Below, one piece after another: positions 1 to 8,567 of a stretch of DNA of 64,000 nucleotides. Each line of letters starts with the position of its first letter. The stretch's first letter is position 1. The notes under the pieces were generated by a model. That model ran no database searches and was not told the DNA's origin. It saw only the letters and a list, made by a program, of their open reading frames with translations. A program made the translations under genes and the position numbers. Source of the stretch: Hyphomonas chukchiensis (lineage in GTDB: Bacteria; Pseudomonadota; Alphaproteobacteria; Caulobacterales; Hyphomonadaceae); the NCBI RefSeq assembly GCF_000682695.1, contig NZ_AWFG01000041.1:164621-228620 (forward strand), given 5' to 3'.

Positions 1-98
1 GCACGGACATGCTGAACGGCGGCTCCGGCATGCAGGGCGGCATCACGATTTTTCGCAATGGCTCGGTGACCACGACGACAGGGCTTGGGGGAAGTTGA
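1..98 (+). CDS. cpaB: Flp pilus assembly protein CpaB/RcpC, C-terminal end (partial)
   Basis: Only the last 31 codons are inside the window, read in frame 3 and ending at TGA 96-98. The visible tail (GGITIFRNGSVTTTT) resembles the C-terminal strand of CpaB proteins, which end in an 'I.RG' type beta strand. The identification rests mainly on position: the stop lies two bases before the cpaC start, and cpaB precedes cpaC in nearly all alphaproteobacterial tad loci. CpaB is a periplasmic SAF-domain protein thought to assist or gate the secretin. The overlap with the cpaC ribosome binding site suggests translational coupling. Confidence 0.7.
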   Translation, partial: TDMLNGGSGMQGGITIFRNGSVTTTTGLGGS

Positions 99-100
99 GC

Positions 101-1669
101 ATGGCATTTCGGTCTCCCATGAAGACGGGCCTTCTGTTGGCCGCCGCGGTTCTCGGACCGTGTTTCGCGCAGGCTGCGCCCAATGACATGGGAACGGTCA
201 TCACCGCGCCCGGGCAATCCAACGTGTCGCAACAAGTTACGCTTGGGCTCAACAAGTCTCTCATCATCGATCTGGAATATCCGGCGGCTGATGTCGTGAT
301 CACGAACCCGGCCATCGCGGATGCTGTGGTGCAAACGTCCAAGCGGATCATCTTCCGGGGTGTGAAGTACGGCCAGACGAATGCCTTCGTCTTCGATCGT
401 GACGGAAACCAGCTGCTGAACCTTGAAATCAATGTCGAAACCGACATGACCAGCCTTCATCAGTTGATTGAGCGGCATATCCCCGATGCGCGTGTCAATG
501 TTGAGGGCCTGAACGGCAATGTGCTGATCACCGGCAGCGTGGATGACATGCAGCAAAGCGATCAGGTCGAGCGCCTTGTCTCTGCTTTTCTTGGCGCAGA
601 TGACAAGACCCAGATCGTCAATATGGTCGAGATTGCCGCCAAGGATCAGGTCATGCTGGAAGTGCGCATAGTCGAGATGCAGCGCACGGCCATCAAGCAG
701 CTGGGCATCAGCCTGTCTGGCACGCCCGCCTTTGGCGACATGGCCAAGCTGGTCGAGAAGCAATTGTTTTCCGACACCAATGGCGATGGCATTCCCGAAG
801 ACACGGGAACCACGGGCCTTTTCCCCGGCTTGCCGCAGAGCTTTTCAGGCACTGTCAGCGCCAGCAACAGCTTCCCGATTCAGGGCAGGGCGCTGGGTGG
901 TCTCGGTGGCACGTTGACCTATTCCAACTATGTTGGAGACGATCTGCAGTCGAGCGTCGGGGTTGCCCTCGATGCCCTTGAGCGTATTGGCATCGTCAAG
1001 ACGCTCGCCGAGCCCAACATTGTCGCCATGTCGGGCGAGAGTGCCAAGTTCCTGGCGGGCGGTGAATTCCCTGTGCCTGTTGGCCAGGACAAGAACGGCA
1101 ACGTCACCATCGATTTCAAGCCTTATGGTGTGGGCCTTGGCTTCACGCCGGTCGTGCTGTCCGAAGGGCGCATCTCGCTCAAGGTTTCAACGGAAGTATC
1201 GGAACTCACCTCGCAGGGATCGTTCCAGGGCAACACCCAGTCCGTGATCGATTCCAATGGCAATATCCAGCAGGTCGCGGGGATCACCATTCCGGCGCTT
1301 TCCGTTCGCCGCGCCGAATCCGTGATCGAACTGCCTTCAGGCGGGTCGATGATGATGGCCGGCCTGATCCAGTCCAAGACCCGCCAGACGCTGGACCAGA
1401 TTCCCGGCCTCAAGAAACTGCCCGTCCTCGGCGCGCTCTTCCAGTCGCGTGACTTCCTGCAGGACGAGTCCGAGCTGGTCGTGATCGTGACGCCTTACCT
1501 GGTGGATCCGACCCAGAAAGACCAGCTGCGCACACCGGCAGACGGCTATGCCAATGCGTCTGATGCGAAGACGATTTTCTTCGGCAAGCTGAACGAACAA
1601 TACGGCAAGGACGGTGCGCCCGTGGACGCAGAAAACTACCGTTCACCCGTTGGATTTATTGAAGAGTAA
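101..1669 (+). CDS. cpaC: CpaC/RcpA outer-membrane secretin of the Tad pilus
   Basis: This is the outer-membrane channel of the Flp/Tad type IVc pilus. An N-terminal signal peptide (about residues 1-25, ending ...PCFAQA) is followed by the pilus-assembly N-terminal domain (about 45-115), a BON-like segment (about 120-170) and the secretin core (about 180-470) with LAEPNIVAMSGESAKFLAGG and the terminal secretin signature ELPSGGSMMMAGLI. Length (522 aa) is typical. I chose ATG 101 over an in-frame TTG at 95 because GGGGGA at 87-92 is well spaced for it; a second ATG at 119 is possible. It is followed closely by cpaD and cpaE in one operon. Confidence 0.95.
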   Translation: MAFRSPMKTGLLLAAAVLGPCFAQAAPNDMGTVITAPGQSNVSQQVTLGLNKSLIIDLEYPAADVVITNPAIADAVVQTSKRIIFRGVKYGQTNAFVFDRDGNQLLNLEINVETDMTSLHQLIERHIPDARVNVEGLNGNVLITGSVDDMQQSDQVERLVSAFLGADDKTQIVNMVEIAAKDQVMLEVRIVEMQRTAIKQLGISLSGTPAFGDMAKLVEKQLFSDTNGDGIPEDTGTTGLFPGLPQSFSGTVSASNSFPIQGRALGGLGGTLTYSNYVGDDLQSSVGVALDALERIGIVKTLAEPNIVAMSGESAKFLAGGEFPVPVGQDKNGNVTIDFKPYGVGLGFTPVVLSEGRISLKVSTEVSELTSQGSFQGNTQSVIDSNGNIQQVAGITIPALSVRRAESVIELPSGGSMMMAGLIQSKTRQTLDQIPGLKKLPVLGALFQSRDFLQDESELVVIVTPYLVDPTQKDQLRTPADGYANASDAKTIFFGKLNEQYGKDGAPVDAENYRSPVGFIEE

Positions 1670-1680
1670 GGGATATCCGA

Positions 1681-2391
1681 ATGAACCCGACGCTTAAGAC
1701 AGCCAATACTCTGATCGCCGCGGGCCTGTGCCTGGTCGGCCTGACAGCTTGTGCAAGCCAGGCGCCGACGGCTGTGCCGTCATCCTATCTGCAAGGCACC
1801 GCGCTGGATCGCAATGCCATCGGCGTGACCAAGCGGACCGAATTCCTGGAAATCAACATCGACCCGATGACCAGCGAGCTCAGCCTGAAGGACAAGGCGC
1901 GCATCGAGGATTTCGTGCGCACCTATCGCGTCAAGGGCCATGGGCCACTGATCGTCTCGCTGCCTGAAACGAGCGACAATTCGCAGCTGGCTGTCGAGGC
2001 CATCGTGACCGCGCGCGAGATCGCCTGGCAGAATGGTGTCGAATATGACGAGATCGCTGGCAGCAGTCATGGCGCCGACTCTGACGCGTCCGAACCCATG
2101 ATCATGGCCTTTCAAGTGTATGACGCGGTCAAGCCCGACTGCAAGTCGATGGCGGAATATGACGTGGCCGATATCAGGTCGAACAATGAAATGCCCAGCC
2201 TTGGCTGCTCGATCCGTACAAATCAGGCGGCAATGATCGCCGATGCGGCCGATCTCCTGGGACAACGTGATCTGGATCAGGGCGACGCGCTGCGCCGAAA
2301 GGTCATTCTCGAAAAGTTCCGCAATGGCGATTCAACGGCTTCGGCCCGCTCATCCGCGGAATCCGGCGCGATCTCCAGTGCGGTCAACTAG
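1681..2391 (+). CDS. cpaD: CpaD pilus assembly lipoprotein
   Basis: A 236-aa predicted lipoprotein. A hydrophobic leader ends in the lipobox LTAC with Cys24, so the mature protein should be tethered to the outer membrane. CpaD family proteins are small lipoproteins that help the CpaC secretin assemble or stay in the outer membrane; the body is poorly conserved, so the call leans on the position between cpaC and cpaE, 11 bases after cpaC. The C-terminal tail is Ser/Ala-rich and low complexity. An alternative reading as an unrelated lipoprotein is unlikely in this context. Confidence 0.88.
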   Translation: MNPTLKTANTLIAAGLCLVGLTACASQAPTAVPSSYLQGTALDRNAIGVTKRTEFLEINIDPMTSELSLKDKARIEDFVRTYRVKGHGPLIVSLPETSDNSQLAVEAIVTAREIAWQNGVEYDEIAGSSHGADSDASEPMIMAFQVYDAVKPDCKSMAEYDVADIRSNNEMPSLGCSIRTNQAAMIADAADLLGQRDLDQGDALRRKVILEKFRNGDSTASARSSAESGAISSAVN

Positions 2392-2424
2392 GCGCGGCCC
2401 GTCGAATAGAAGGACGAAAGTATA

Positions 2425-3822
2425 ATGTCGAAAGAGAAAGCGCTCTTTGAAGACGAATTCGACGCAGACTTCGACGATGTCTTCGCTGAAGATCAGGGAA
2501 TCGATGCCCTGGATGCTCCAGCCAATGATGCATTCGACAGCTTCATGAGCAGCGATGACCTGCTGGCGGCGCCTGAGCAGAAGCCTGTCCTGTCGGACCA
2601 GCCGATCTTCACGATGCCTGATTTCAATGGCGGCGACGCACCTCTGCCGGCGATTTCCATCAAGGTTTTCTACGAGCGCGAGGAAACGCGCATGATGATG
2701 GATGTGTGCGCCCGCGACCGCCGCATGGGCCGCGCCACACTGGAGGCCATTCCCGGCGGCATTCCGGCCGCCATCGCCTACATGCAGCAGAATCCGACGC
2801 CAAACCTGCTGATGATCGAGTCCTCGGCCAACGCGCAGCAGATCCTCGGCGAAATTGATTCGCTGGCCGAGCATTGCGACGAGAATGTCCAGGTCATGGT
2901 CGTTGGCGTGGTCAACGATATCAAGCTTTATCGCCAGCTCGTGGCGCGCGGTGTCAGCGAATATCTCGTGCCGCCGTTCGAGCCGATCCAGATCATCCGG
3001 TCCATCTCCAGCCTCTTCGTCGACCCGGACAGGCCCTTTGTCGGCAAGCAGATTTCCGTGATCGGCGCAAAGGGCGGGGTAGGGGCCTCCACCATCGCGC
3101 ACAATCTGGCCTGGGCGCTGGCCGAGAACACGCGCGTGAACACGACGCTTGTGGATCTTGATCTCTCCTTCGGCACCACGGCGCTCGATTTCAACCAGGA
3201 AACCCCTCAGACCATTGCTGATGCCCTGCTGGCGCCTGAACGCGCTGACGATGCCGTCATCGAGCGTCTGCTTGCCAAGGCGACCGACAGGCTGTCGCTG
3301 TTTACCGCGCCCGCCTCGATCAACCAGATCATGGACATCCCCGACGAGGCCTTCACGACCGTGATTGAAAGCGTTCGCCGGAACGTGCCCTATATGGTGC
3401 TCGACCTGCCGCATACATGGAGCCGCTGGGTGCAGCGCACCCTGGTCGCGTCTGACGAAGTCATCATCGTCTGCCAGCCGGACCTTGCCTCGCTGCGCAA
3501 CGGCAAGAACTTCATCGACCAGCTCAAGGGCCAGCGCCCGAACGATAATCCGCCACGGCTGGTGATCAACATGAGCGGGGTTCCGAAACGCCCGGAAATC
3601 CCGATCAAGGATTTCGCCGCGGCCATCGGCGTCGAGCCGGAAATCATCCTGCCTTTCGAACCGGAATTGTTCGGAACGGCGGCCAATAATGGCCAGATGA
3701 TTTCCGAGACGGATGCAGCGTCACGTTCCTCCATGGCGATCGACCATCTGGCCACGGTTCTGACCGGCCGGGTCGTCGCAAAGCCGGCCAAGTCTTTCCT
3801 CAACAAACTCCTCGGCAAGTAA
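2425..3822 (+). CDS. cpaE: CpaE/TadZ MinD-like ATPase, polar pilus localisation factor
   Basis: A 465-aa protein with an acidic, Asp/Glu/Phe-rich N-terminus (1-60), an atypical receiver-like region (about 75-190) and a ParA/MinD-type ATPase domain. The deviant Walker A motif IGAKGGVGAS lies at about 213-222. CpaE/TadZ proteins locate at the cell pole and recruit the rest of the Tad secretion machine in Caulobacter and Aggregatibacter. The N-terminal region lacks an obvious phospho-acceptor context, as in the family. It sits 33 bases after cpaD and 23 bases before cpaF, so it is an operon member. Confidence 0.95.
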   Translation: MSKEKALFEDEFDADFDDVFAEDQGIDALDAPANDAFDSFMSSDDLLAAPEQKPVLSDQPIFTMPDFNGGDAPLPAISIKVFYEREETRMMMDVCARDRRMGRATLEAIPGGIPAAIAYMQQNPTPNLLMIESSANAQQILGEIDSLAEHCDENVQVMVVGVVNDIKLYRQLVARGVSEYLVPPFEPIQIIRSISSLFVDPDRPFVGKQISVIGAKGGVGASTIAHNLAWALAENTRVNTTLVDLDLSFGTTALDFNQETPQTIADALLAPERADDAVIERLLAKATDRLSLFTAPASINQIMDIPDEAFTTVIESVRRNVPYMVLDLPHTWSRWVQRTLVASDEVIIVCQPDLASLRNGKNFIDQLKGQRPNDNPPRLVINMSGVPKRPEIPIKDFAAAIGVEPEIILPFEPELFGTAANNGQMISETDAASRSSMAIDHLATVLTGRVVAKPAKSFLNKLLGK

Positions 3823-3845
3823 CCTCAATCGAAAGGGGCCCTTAG

Positions 3846-5336
3846 ATGGCCTTCGGCAAGCGTTCCGGATCACCAGATGCAGCAGCACCAGCGGCGCCCA
3901 GACCGGCGGCTCCCGTGGCGCAGCCGCGTCCTCAGGTGTCCAAGCCGAAAGCGCCTGATCCCGTCCATGTAAAAGGTGCGCCAAAGCTGAGCGCGGGTGC
4001 GCCCGTCAAGATCAAGACACCGGAAATCAAGCCGGAGCCGGTCCGCAAGGTCAACCAGCAGTCCGAGCAATATTACGCAACAAAGACAACGGTCTTCAAC
4101 GCACTCATCGACACGATCGACCTTTCGCAGCTCGCCCAGCTTGATGCGGAAAGCGCGCGCGAAGAGATCCGCGACATCGTGGTCGAGATCATCAGCATCA
4201 AGAATGTGCTGATGTCGATTTCCGAGCAGGAACAGCTGCTCGACGATATCTGTAACGACGTGCTGGGCTATGGCCCGCTCGAACCGCTGCTGGCGCGCGA
4301 CGACATTGCCGACATCATGGTCAACGGTGCGGACACGACCTATATCGAGGTCAACGGCAAGATCGAGCGGACCAATATCCGCTTCCGTGACAATGCCCAG
4401 CTGATGAACATCTGCCAGCGCATCGTGAGCCAGGTTGGCCGCCGCGTGGATGAAAGCTCACCGATCTGTGACGCGCGCCTGCTCGACGGTTCACGTGTAA
4501 ACGTTATCGCGCCGCCGCTGGCGATTGACGGTCCCACACTTACCATTCGTAAGTTCAAGAAGGACAAGCTGCAGCTGCAGGACCTCGTGAATTTCGGATC
4601 GATCAGCGAGGCGGGTGCCGAAGTGCTGCGCATTATCGGCCATTCGCGCTGCAACGTTCTCATCTCCGGCGGTACGGGTTCGGGCAAGACAACGCTCCTG
4701 AACTGTTTGACGGCCTTTATCGAGCCCGGCGAGCGCGTCATCACCTGCGAAGACTCCGCCGAACTCCAGCTGCAGCAGCCGCACGTCGTGCGCCTTGAAA
4801 CGCGCCCGCCGAACATTGAAGGCTCCGGCGAGATCACGATGCGCGAACTGGTCAAGAACTGCCTGCGTATGCGCCCGGAACGCATCATCGTCGGCGAGGT
4901 TCGCGGACCGGAAGCGTTCGACCTTCTCCAGGCCATGAACACGGGCCACGATGGTTCGATGGGCACGCTGCACGCCAACAGCCCGCGCGAAGCCCTCAGC
5001 CGTGTGGAATCCATGATCACGATGGGCGGCTTCTCGCTGCCCGCCAAGACGATCCGCGAAATGATCGTCGGCTCGATTGATATCGTCGTCCAGGCCTCGC
5101 GCCTGCGTGACGGTTCGCGCCGCATCATGTGCATCACCGAAGTGATGGGCATGGAGGGCGACACGATCGTGCTCCAGGACGTGCTCAAGTTCGAGATGGA
5201 TGGCGAGGACGCGAACGGCAAGATCATCGGCGCCCACCGTGGCACGGGTGTCGGCCGTCCGCGCTTCTGGGAGCGTGCGTCCTATTACAATCTTGAGCGT
5301 GAACTCGCGGCGGCGCTCGACGCGCTGGGGAGCTGA
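3846..5336 (+). CDS. cpaF: CpaF/TadA pilus secretion ATPase
   Basis: This is the cytoplasmic hexameric ATPase that powers Tad pilus extension and retraction. Its 496 aa comprise a Pro/Ala-rich disordered N-terminus (1-75), an N-terminal all-helical/alpha-beta domain, and a VirB11/PilB-like catalytic domain. The Walker A GGTGSGKT lies at about 275-282, a conserved RMRPERIIVGEVRGPEAFD Walker B region follows, and there is a His box MGTLHANS. All catalytic motifs look intact. The start has AAAGGGG 10 bases upstream. The stop is 3 bases from the tadB start, consistent with tight coupling. Confidence 0.97.
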   Translation: MAFGKRSGSPDAAAPAAPRPAAPVAQPRPQVSKPKAPDPVHVKGAPKLSAGAPVKIKTPEIKPEPVRKVNQQSEQYYATKTTVFNALIDTIDLSQLAQLDAESAREEIRDIVVEIISIKNVLMSISEQEQLLDDICNDVLGYGPLEPLLARDDIADIMVNGADTTYIEVNGKIERTNIRFRDNAQLMNICQRIVSQVGRRVDESSPICDARLLDGSRVNVIAPPLAIDGPTLTIRKFKKDKLQLQDLVNFGSISEAGAEVLRIIGHSRCNVLISGGTGSGKTTLLNCLTAFIEPGERVITCEDSAELQLQQPHVVRLETRPPNIEGSGEITMRELVKNCLRMRPERIIVGEVRGPEAFDLLQAMNTGHDGSMGTLHANSPREALSRVESMITMGGFSLPAKTIREMIVGSIDIVVQASRLRDGSRRIMCITEVMGMEGDTIVLQDVLKFEMDGEDANGKIIGAHRGTGVGRPRFWERASYYNLERELAAALDALGS

Positions 5337-5339
5337 TCC

Positions 5340-6368
5340 ATGGATAGCACCCTGATGATCTACGCTGTTGCCGGTCTCGCCTTTGTGGCGCTGGCGGGCA
5401 TTGGTCTGGCGTTCACCAGCGGGGAAGGGGATGCGGCCAAGAAGCGTGCCAGGGCCATCGGTGCAGGCGCGTCAGCCGGCAAGGTGCGCGGCAAGGTTCA
5501 GGACGAGAATTCCAAGCGGCGCGCCAAAACGGAGGCAATGCTCGACAACCTGCGCAAGCAGGACAAGGAGCGCCGCCGGTCCATCGCGCCGCGCGACGTT
5601 GCCTCGAAGATCGCGCAGGCTGGCCTCGAACTGCCCGTATCCGCTTTCTGGATCGGCTCACTGGTGCTGGGTATCGTGTGCGCCTTCCTCATCTACCTGT
5701 CCGGCGCGGATGGCCTCGTCATTTCCGGCATATCCTTCAAGAGCAAGCCGGTCCTGATTGCCGGCGCGTTTCTCGCCGGTTCGCTTGGCCTGCCACGGTT
5801 CATCCTCGGCTTCCTGACCAAGGGCCGCTACAAGAAGATGATCAACCAGTTCGCCGATGCGCTCGACATCATCGTGCGGGGTGTGAGATCCGGCCTGCCG
5901 CTGAATGAATGTATCCGCATCATTGCCAAGGAAAGCCCCGAGCCGCTCCGCAAGGAGTTCATTTCGCTGGCGGACAACCTCGCCATGGGCGCGGGCCTGG
6001 AGCGGTCACTGAACAGTTTTTACAAGCGCGTGCCGCTGCAGGAAGTGAACTTCTTCGTGATCGTGCTGCTGATCCAGGGCAAGGCGGGGGGTAACCTGTC
6101 CGAGGCTCTGGGCAACCTGTCGACCGTGATCCGTGCACGCAAGATGATGCGGGAAAAGGTCAAGGCCCTGTCATCTGAAGCCAAGGCCTCGGCCATGATC
6201 ATCGGTTCCCTTCCGTTCGCCGTGGGCGTCATGGTGTTCCTCACGACGCCCGACTACATCATGCAACTTTTCATTACAGAGACAGGTCATCTCGTCCTGG
6301 CCATGGCCGCAGGGATGATGGGCATGGGCATCATGGTAATGAAAAAGATGATCAACTTTGACATGTAG
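5340..6368 (+). CDS. tadB: TadB inner-membrane platform protein (T2SSF family)
   Basis: One of the paired polytopic platform proteins of the Tad pilus. The 342 aa contain an N-terminal transmembrane helix (about 5-25), a basic cytoplasmic segment rich in Lys/Arg (30-90), two central hydrophobic segments (about 100-155), a type II secretion F domain (about 165-300), and C-terminal membrane helices that end in a Met/Gly-rich run. Its ribosome binding site (GGGAG) lies inside the last codons of cpaF. Together with TadC it is expected to dock onto CpaF. Confidence 0.95.
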   Translation: MDSTLMIYAVAGLAFVALAGIGLAFTSGEGDAAKKRARAIGAGASAGKVRGKVQDENSKRRAKTEAMLDNLRKQDKERRRSIAPRDVASKIAQAGLELPVSAFWIGSLVLGIVCAFLIYLSGADGLVISGISFKSKPVLIAGAFLAGSLGLPRFILGFLTKGRYKKMINQFADALDIIVRGVRSGLPLNECIRIIAKESPEPLRKEFISLADNLAMGAGLERSLNSFYKRVPLQEVNFFVIVLLIQGKAGGNLSEALGNLSTVIRARKMMREKVKALSSEAKASAMIIGSLPFAVGVMVFLTTPDYIMQLFITETGHLVLAMAAGMMGMGIMVMKKMINFDM

Positions 6369-6379
6369 GGTGACAGGCG

Positions 6380-7405
6380 ATGTATGATTTCCTTGTAAGC
6401 TTCACCCACCCCGACACGCTGGCGGCCTATCTCGTTGCTGCAGCCGTGTTTGCGACATTCGTTACGGTCTTCCTGCCTTACCTGAAGGGCGACAAGCTGG
6501 AGACGCGCCTCAAGGCCGTGTCGACCCAGCGCGAAAAGCTCCGCAAGCAGAGCCGCGCCGCGCTCGAAACCAAGAGCCTGCGCCGCGAAGACAAGAGCAT
6601 GATGGGGGTAGTGGCCTCCAAGCTGAACCTGGCCAAGGCGCTTGAAGACCCGAACGTGGTCAAGCTGATGAACCAGGCCGGCCTGCGCGGCCCCGGCCCG
6701 ATCTCGGCCTTCTATTTTGCCCGTATGGCACTGCCCTTTGTCGGCCTCCTGCTGACCTTCTTCTATATCTTCTTCGTCAATGACCTCGGCCTGAACCCGA
6801 CCATGAAATACGGCTCGCTGGCCTTCGGCATGGCTGCCGGATTCTATGCGCCGAACATCTACGTCAAGAACCTTGCCGCCAAGCGCCAGAAGTCGATCAT
6901 GCTCGGTTTCCCGGACTCGCTCGACATGCTGCTGATCTGCGTCGAGGCCGGCATGTCGATCGAGCTTGGCTTCAACAAGGTCAGCCAGGAGATCGGCTCT
7001 GCCTCGCCGGAACTGGCCGAGGAATTCGGCCTCACCGTGGCGGAACTGTCCTACCTGCCGGACCGGCGCCAGGCCTATGACAACCTCGCCGCACGGACAG
7101 GGCATGAAGGCGTCAAGGCCGTCTGCATGGCGCTGTCACAGGCGGAACGCTACGGTACACCGCTTGGCGATGCGCTGCGCGTCATGGCCAAGGAAAACCG
7201 CGAGATGCGCATGTCGGCCGCCGAGAAGAAGGCCGCGGCGCTGCCTGCCAAGCTGACAGTGCCGATGATCCTGTTCTTCCTGCCCGTCCTCTTCCTGGTC
7301 GTTCTGGGCCCGGCTTACATCAAGTACCAGCAGATGCAGGAGAAGAATTCCGCCGCGCCCGCTCTGACAACCTCGCAGATCGAACGGCCCCTGCGCGACG
7401 TCTGA
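6380..7405 (+). CDS. tadC: TadC inner-membrane platform protein (T2SSF family)
   Basis: The second T2SSF-family platform protein, 341 aa, paralogous to TadB and of the usual family length. Hydrophobic segments sit near 15-35, 110-155 and 285-310. The F domain contains SLDMLLICVEAGMSIELGF and a conserved AEKKAAALPAKLTVPMILFF motif before the last helix. It begins 11 bases after tadB. A strong hairpin terminator 29 bases after its stop marks the end of the cpa/tad operon in this window. Confidence 0.95.
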   Translation: MYDFLVSFTHPDTLAAYLVAAAVFATFVTVFLPYLKGDKLETRLKAVSTQREKLRKQSRAALETKSLRREDKSMMGVVASKLNLAKALEDPNVVKLMNQAGLRGPGPISAFYFARMALPFVGLLLTFFYIFFVNDLGLNPTMKYGSLAFGMAAGFYAPNIYVKNLAAKRQKSIMLGFPDSLDMLLICVEAGMSIELGFNKVSQEIGSASPELAEEFGLTVAELSYLPDRRQAYDNLAARTGHEGVKAVCMALSQAERYGTPLGDALRVMAKENREMRMSAAEKKAAALPAKLTVPMILFFLPVLFLVVLGPAYIKYQQMQEKNSAAPALTTSQIERPLRDV

Positions 7406-7433
7406 TACGGCCGCTTGAAAGATGGATTGCCCG

Positions 7434-7465
7434 ATGCCCGTCTGCTGCCTGCAGGCGGGCATTTT
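7434..7465 (+). terminator. Rho-independent terminator after tadC
   Basis: A 12-bp stem (ATGCCCGTCTGC pairing with GCAGGCGGGCAT, one G-T wobble) with a 5-base loop is followed by TTTTCC. It lies between the convergent tadC and tadD-like genes and probably ends the tad transcript. Confidence 0.8.
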
Positions 7466-7485
7466 CCGTTTGACGGTGGGGCGGT

Positions 7486-8451
7486 CTAATTCCGGCGCAG
7501 GCGCAGGCCGGTATCGCTGCTGTCCGGCATCGCGGCCGGCGCATCGGTGACCGGTATTGATGTCGCGGCCTGTGGGCGATCTGAATCCGGGCCTGCGGTA
7601 CGCGGCGCCGTCGGGGCAGGCGGCAGCTTGCCCAGTTCGGCATGTTCCGCGAGCGCTTCCCATGTGCGTGTCGGTTGCACCATTTCGCGCAGCAGTTCTA
7701 CGTTCTGCTCGACGATGCGCGGCGGAGCATTGCCGCCGCTGGCTTCCTTCATCTCGGCATACTTGCCCTGCAGGCCCAGCACGAGCGCAAGGTTTTCCTT
7801 CACGCGCGTATTGGTGTCGGGCTGGGCATCGGCCAGCCGCAGCTTCGCTTCGGCGCCGGCAAGATCACCGGCCAGCGCCAGTGACAGGCCGTAGTTGGCG
7901 AGTGTTGAGGTCCGGTTCGGCTCGATGGCGAGGGCGCGCTCATAGGCGGTCTGGGCATCGGCGTGACGGTCGATCTGGTCGAAGGCCGTGCCGAGCGCCG
8001 CCCAGGCCTCGGCCCGCTCAGGCTCCAGCGTGGCGGCCTGGCTATAGGCCTGGATCGCGGCGGCAAAGTCCTGCTTGGTCGAAAGGGCCCGGCCAAGCAC
8101 CATCAGGAGTTCGGCGCTGTCGGGATGCACGACCAGCTCCTGCGAGAGCACATCAATGGCGCGGTCGTCGCTGCCGATCTCGCGCAGGGCCTTGGCAAAG
8201 GTGATGGCGGTTTCGAGGTTTTCCGGGTCCTTGGCATGTTCCTTGGACCAGAAGTTCGCCTTGGTCAGCGGATCGGCGCGATTGGCGGCAGCGACCTCTT
8301 CCGGGCTGGCCGGCTTCATCGCTTCTTCCATGGCCTTTTCAAGCTGGGCCTTCTGCGCCTTTTCCTCTTTCGACGCCGTGCTTGCGCAGCCTGTTGTCGT
8401 CGCAGCCAGGACAAGCGCGAGGACAGCCAGTGACGTTTTGACTCTGGACAT
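7486..8451 (-). CDS. tadD: TadD-like tetratricopeptide repeat lipoprotein
   Basis: A 321-aa predicted lipoprotein with the signal ...LVLAATTTGC (Cys22) and at least four TPR units (about residues 95-230), including SAELLMVLGRALSTKQDFAAA and RAEAWAALGTAFDQIDRHAD. TadD proteins are TPR lipoproteins required for Tad pilus assembly. Here it is convergent with the core operon rather than part of it, so the name rests on fold, lipobox and neighbourhood. I chose the ATG at 8451 (MSRVKTS) because the upstream extension destroys the signal peptide. The C-terminal tail is Pro/Ala-rich and disordered. Confidence 0.8.
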   Translation of the reverse strand: MSRVKTSLAVLALVLAATTTGCASTASKEEKAQKAQLEKAMEEAMKPASPEEVAAANRADPLTKANFWSKEHAKDPENLETAITFAKALREIGSDDRAIDVLSQELVVHPDSAELLMVLGRALSTKQDFAAAIQAYSQAATLEPERAEAWAALGTAFDQIDRHADAQTAYERALAIEPNRTSTLANYGLSLALAGDLAGAEAKLRLADAQPDTNTRVKENLALVLGLQGKYAEMKEASGGNAPPRIVEQNVELLREMVQPTRTWEALAEHAELGKLPPAPTAPRTAGPDSDRPQAATSIPVTDAPAAMPDSSDTGLRLRRN

Positions 8452-8518
8452 GGGAAGGCTCCAAGTATGTATCAGGTGCATGTGAGGCCGAGTCTGGCCT
8501 GCCGAGGTCAAGGTTCAG

Positions 8519-8547
8519 TTAACAAAACCGGCCGCCTGATTAACAAA
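8519..8547 (+). repeat. Paired TTAACAAA direct repeats, 21 bp apart
   Basis: TTAACAAA occurs at 8519-8526 and again at 8540-8547, start-to-start spacing 21 bp, which is two helical turns. The pair lies in the divergent promoter region between the tadD-like gene and the M17 aminopeptidase. It could be a tandem binding site for a regulator (TTAAC is also half of a CtrA site), but no functional evidence is visible. Confidence 0.4.
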
Positions 8548-8567
8548 TCGCCCGGAGAGGCACGTAA

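Noticed and set aside
2350..3414. 354-codon minus-strand frame over cpaD/cpaE
   Set aside because: Shadow of cpaE; the composition is typical of an antisense reading of GC-rich codons.
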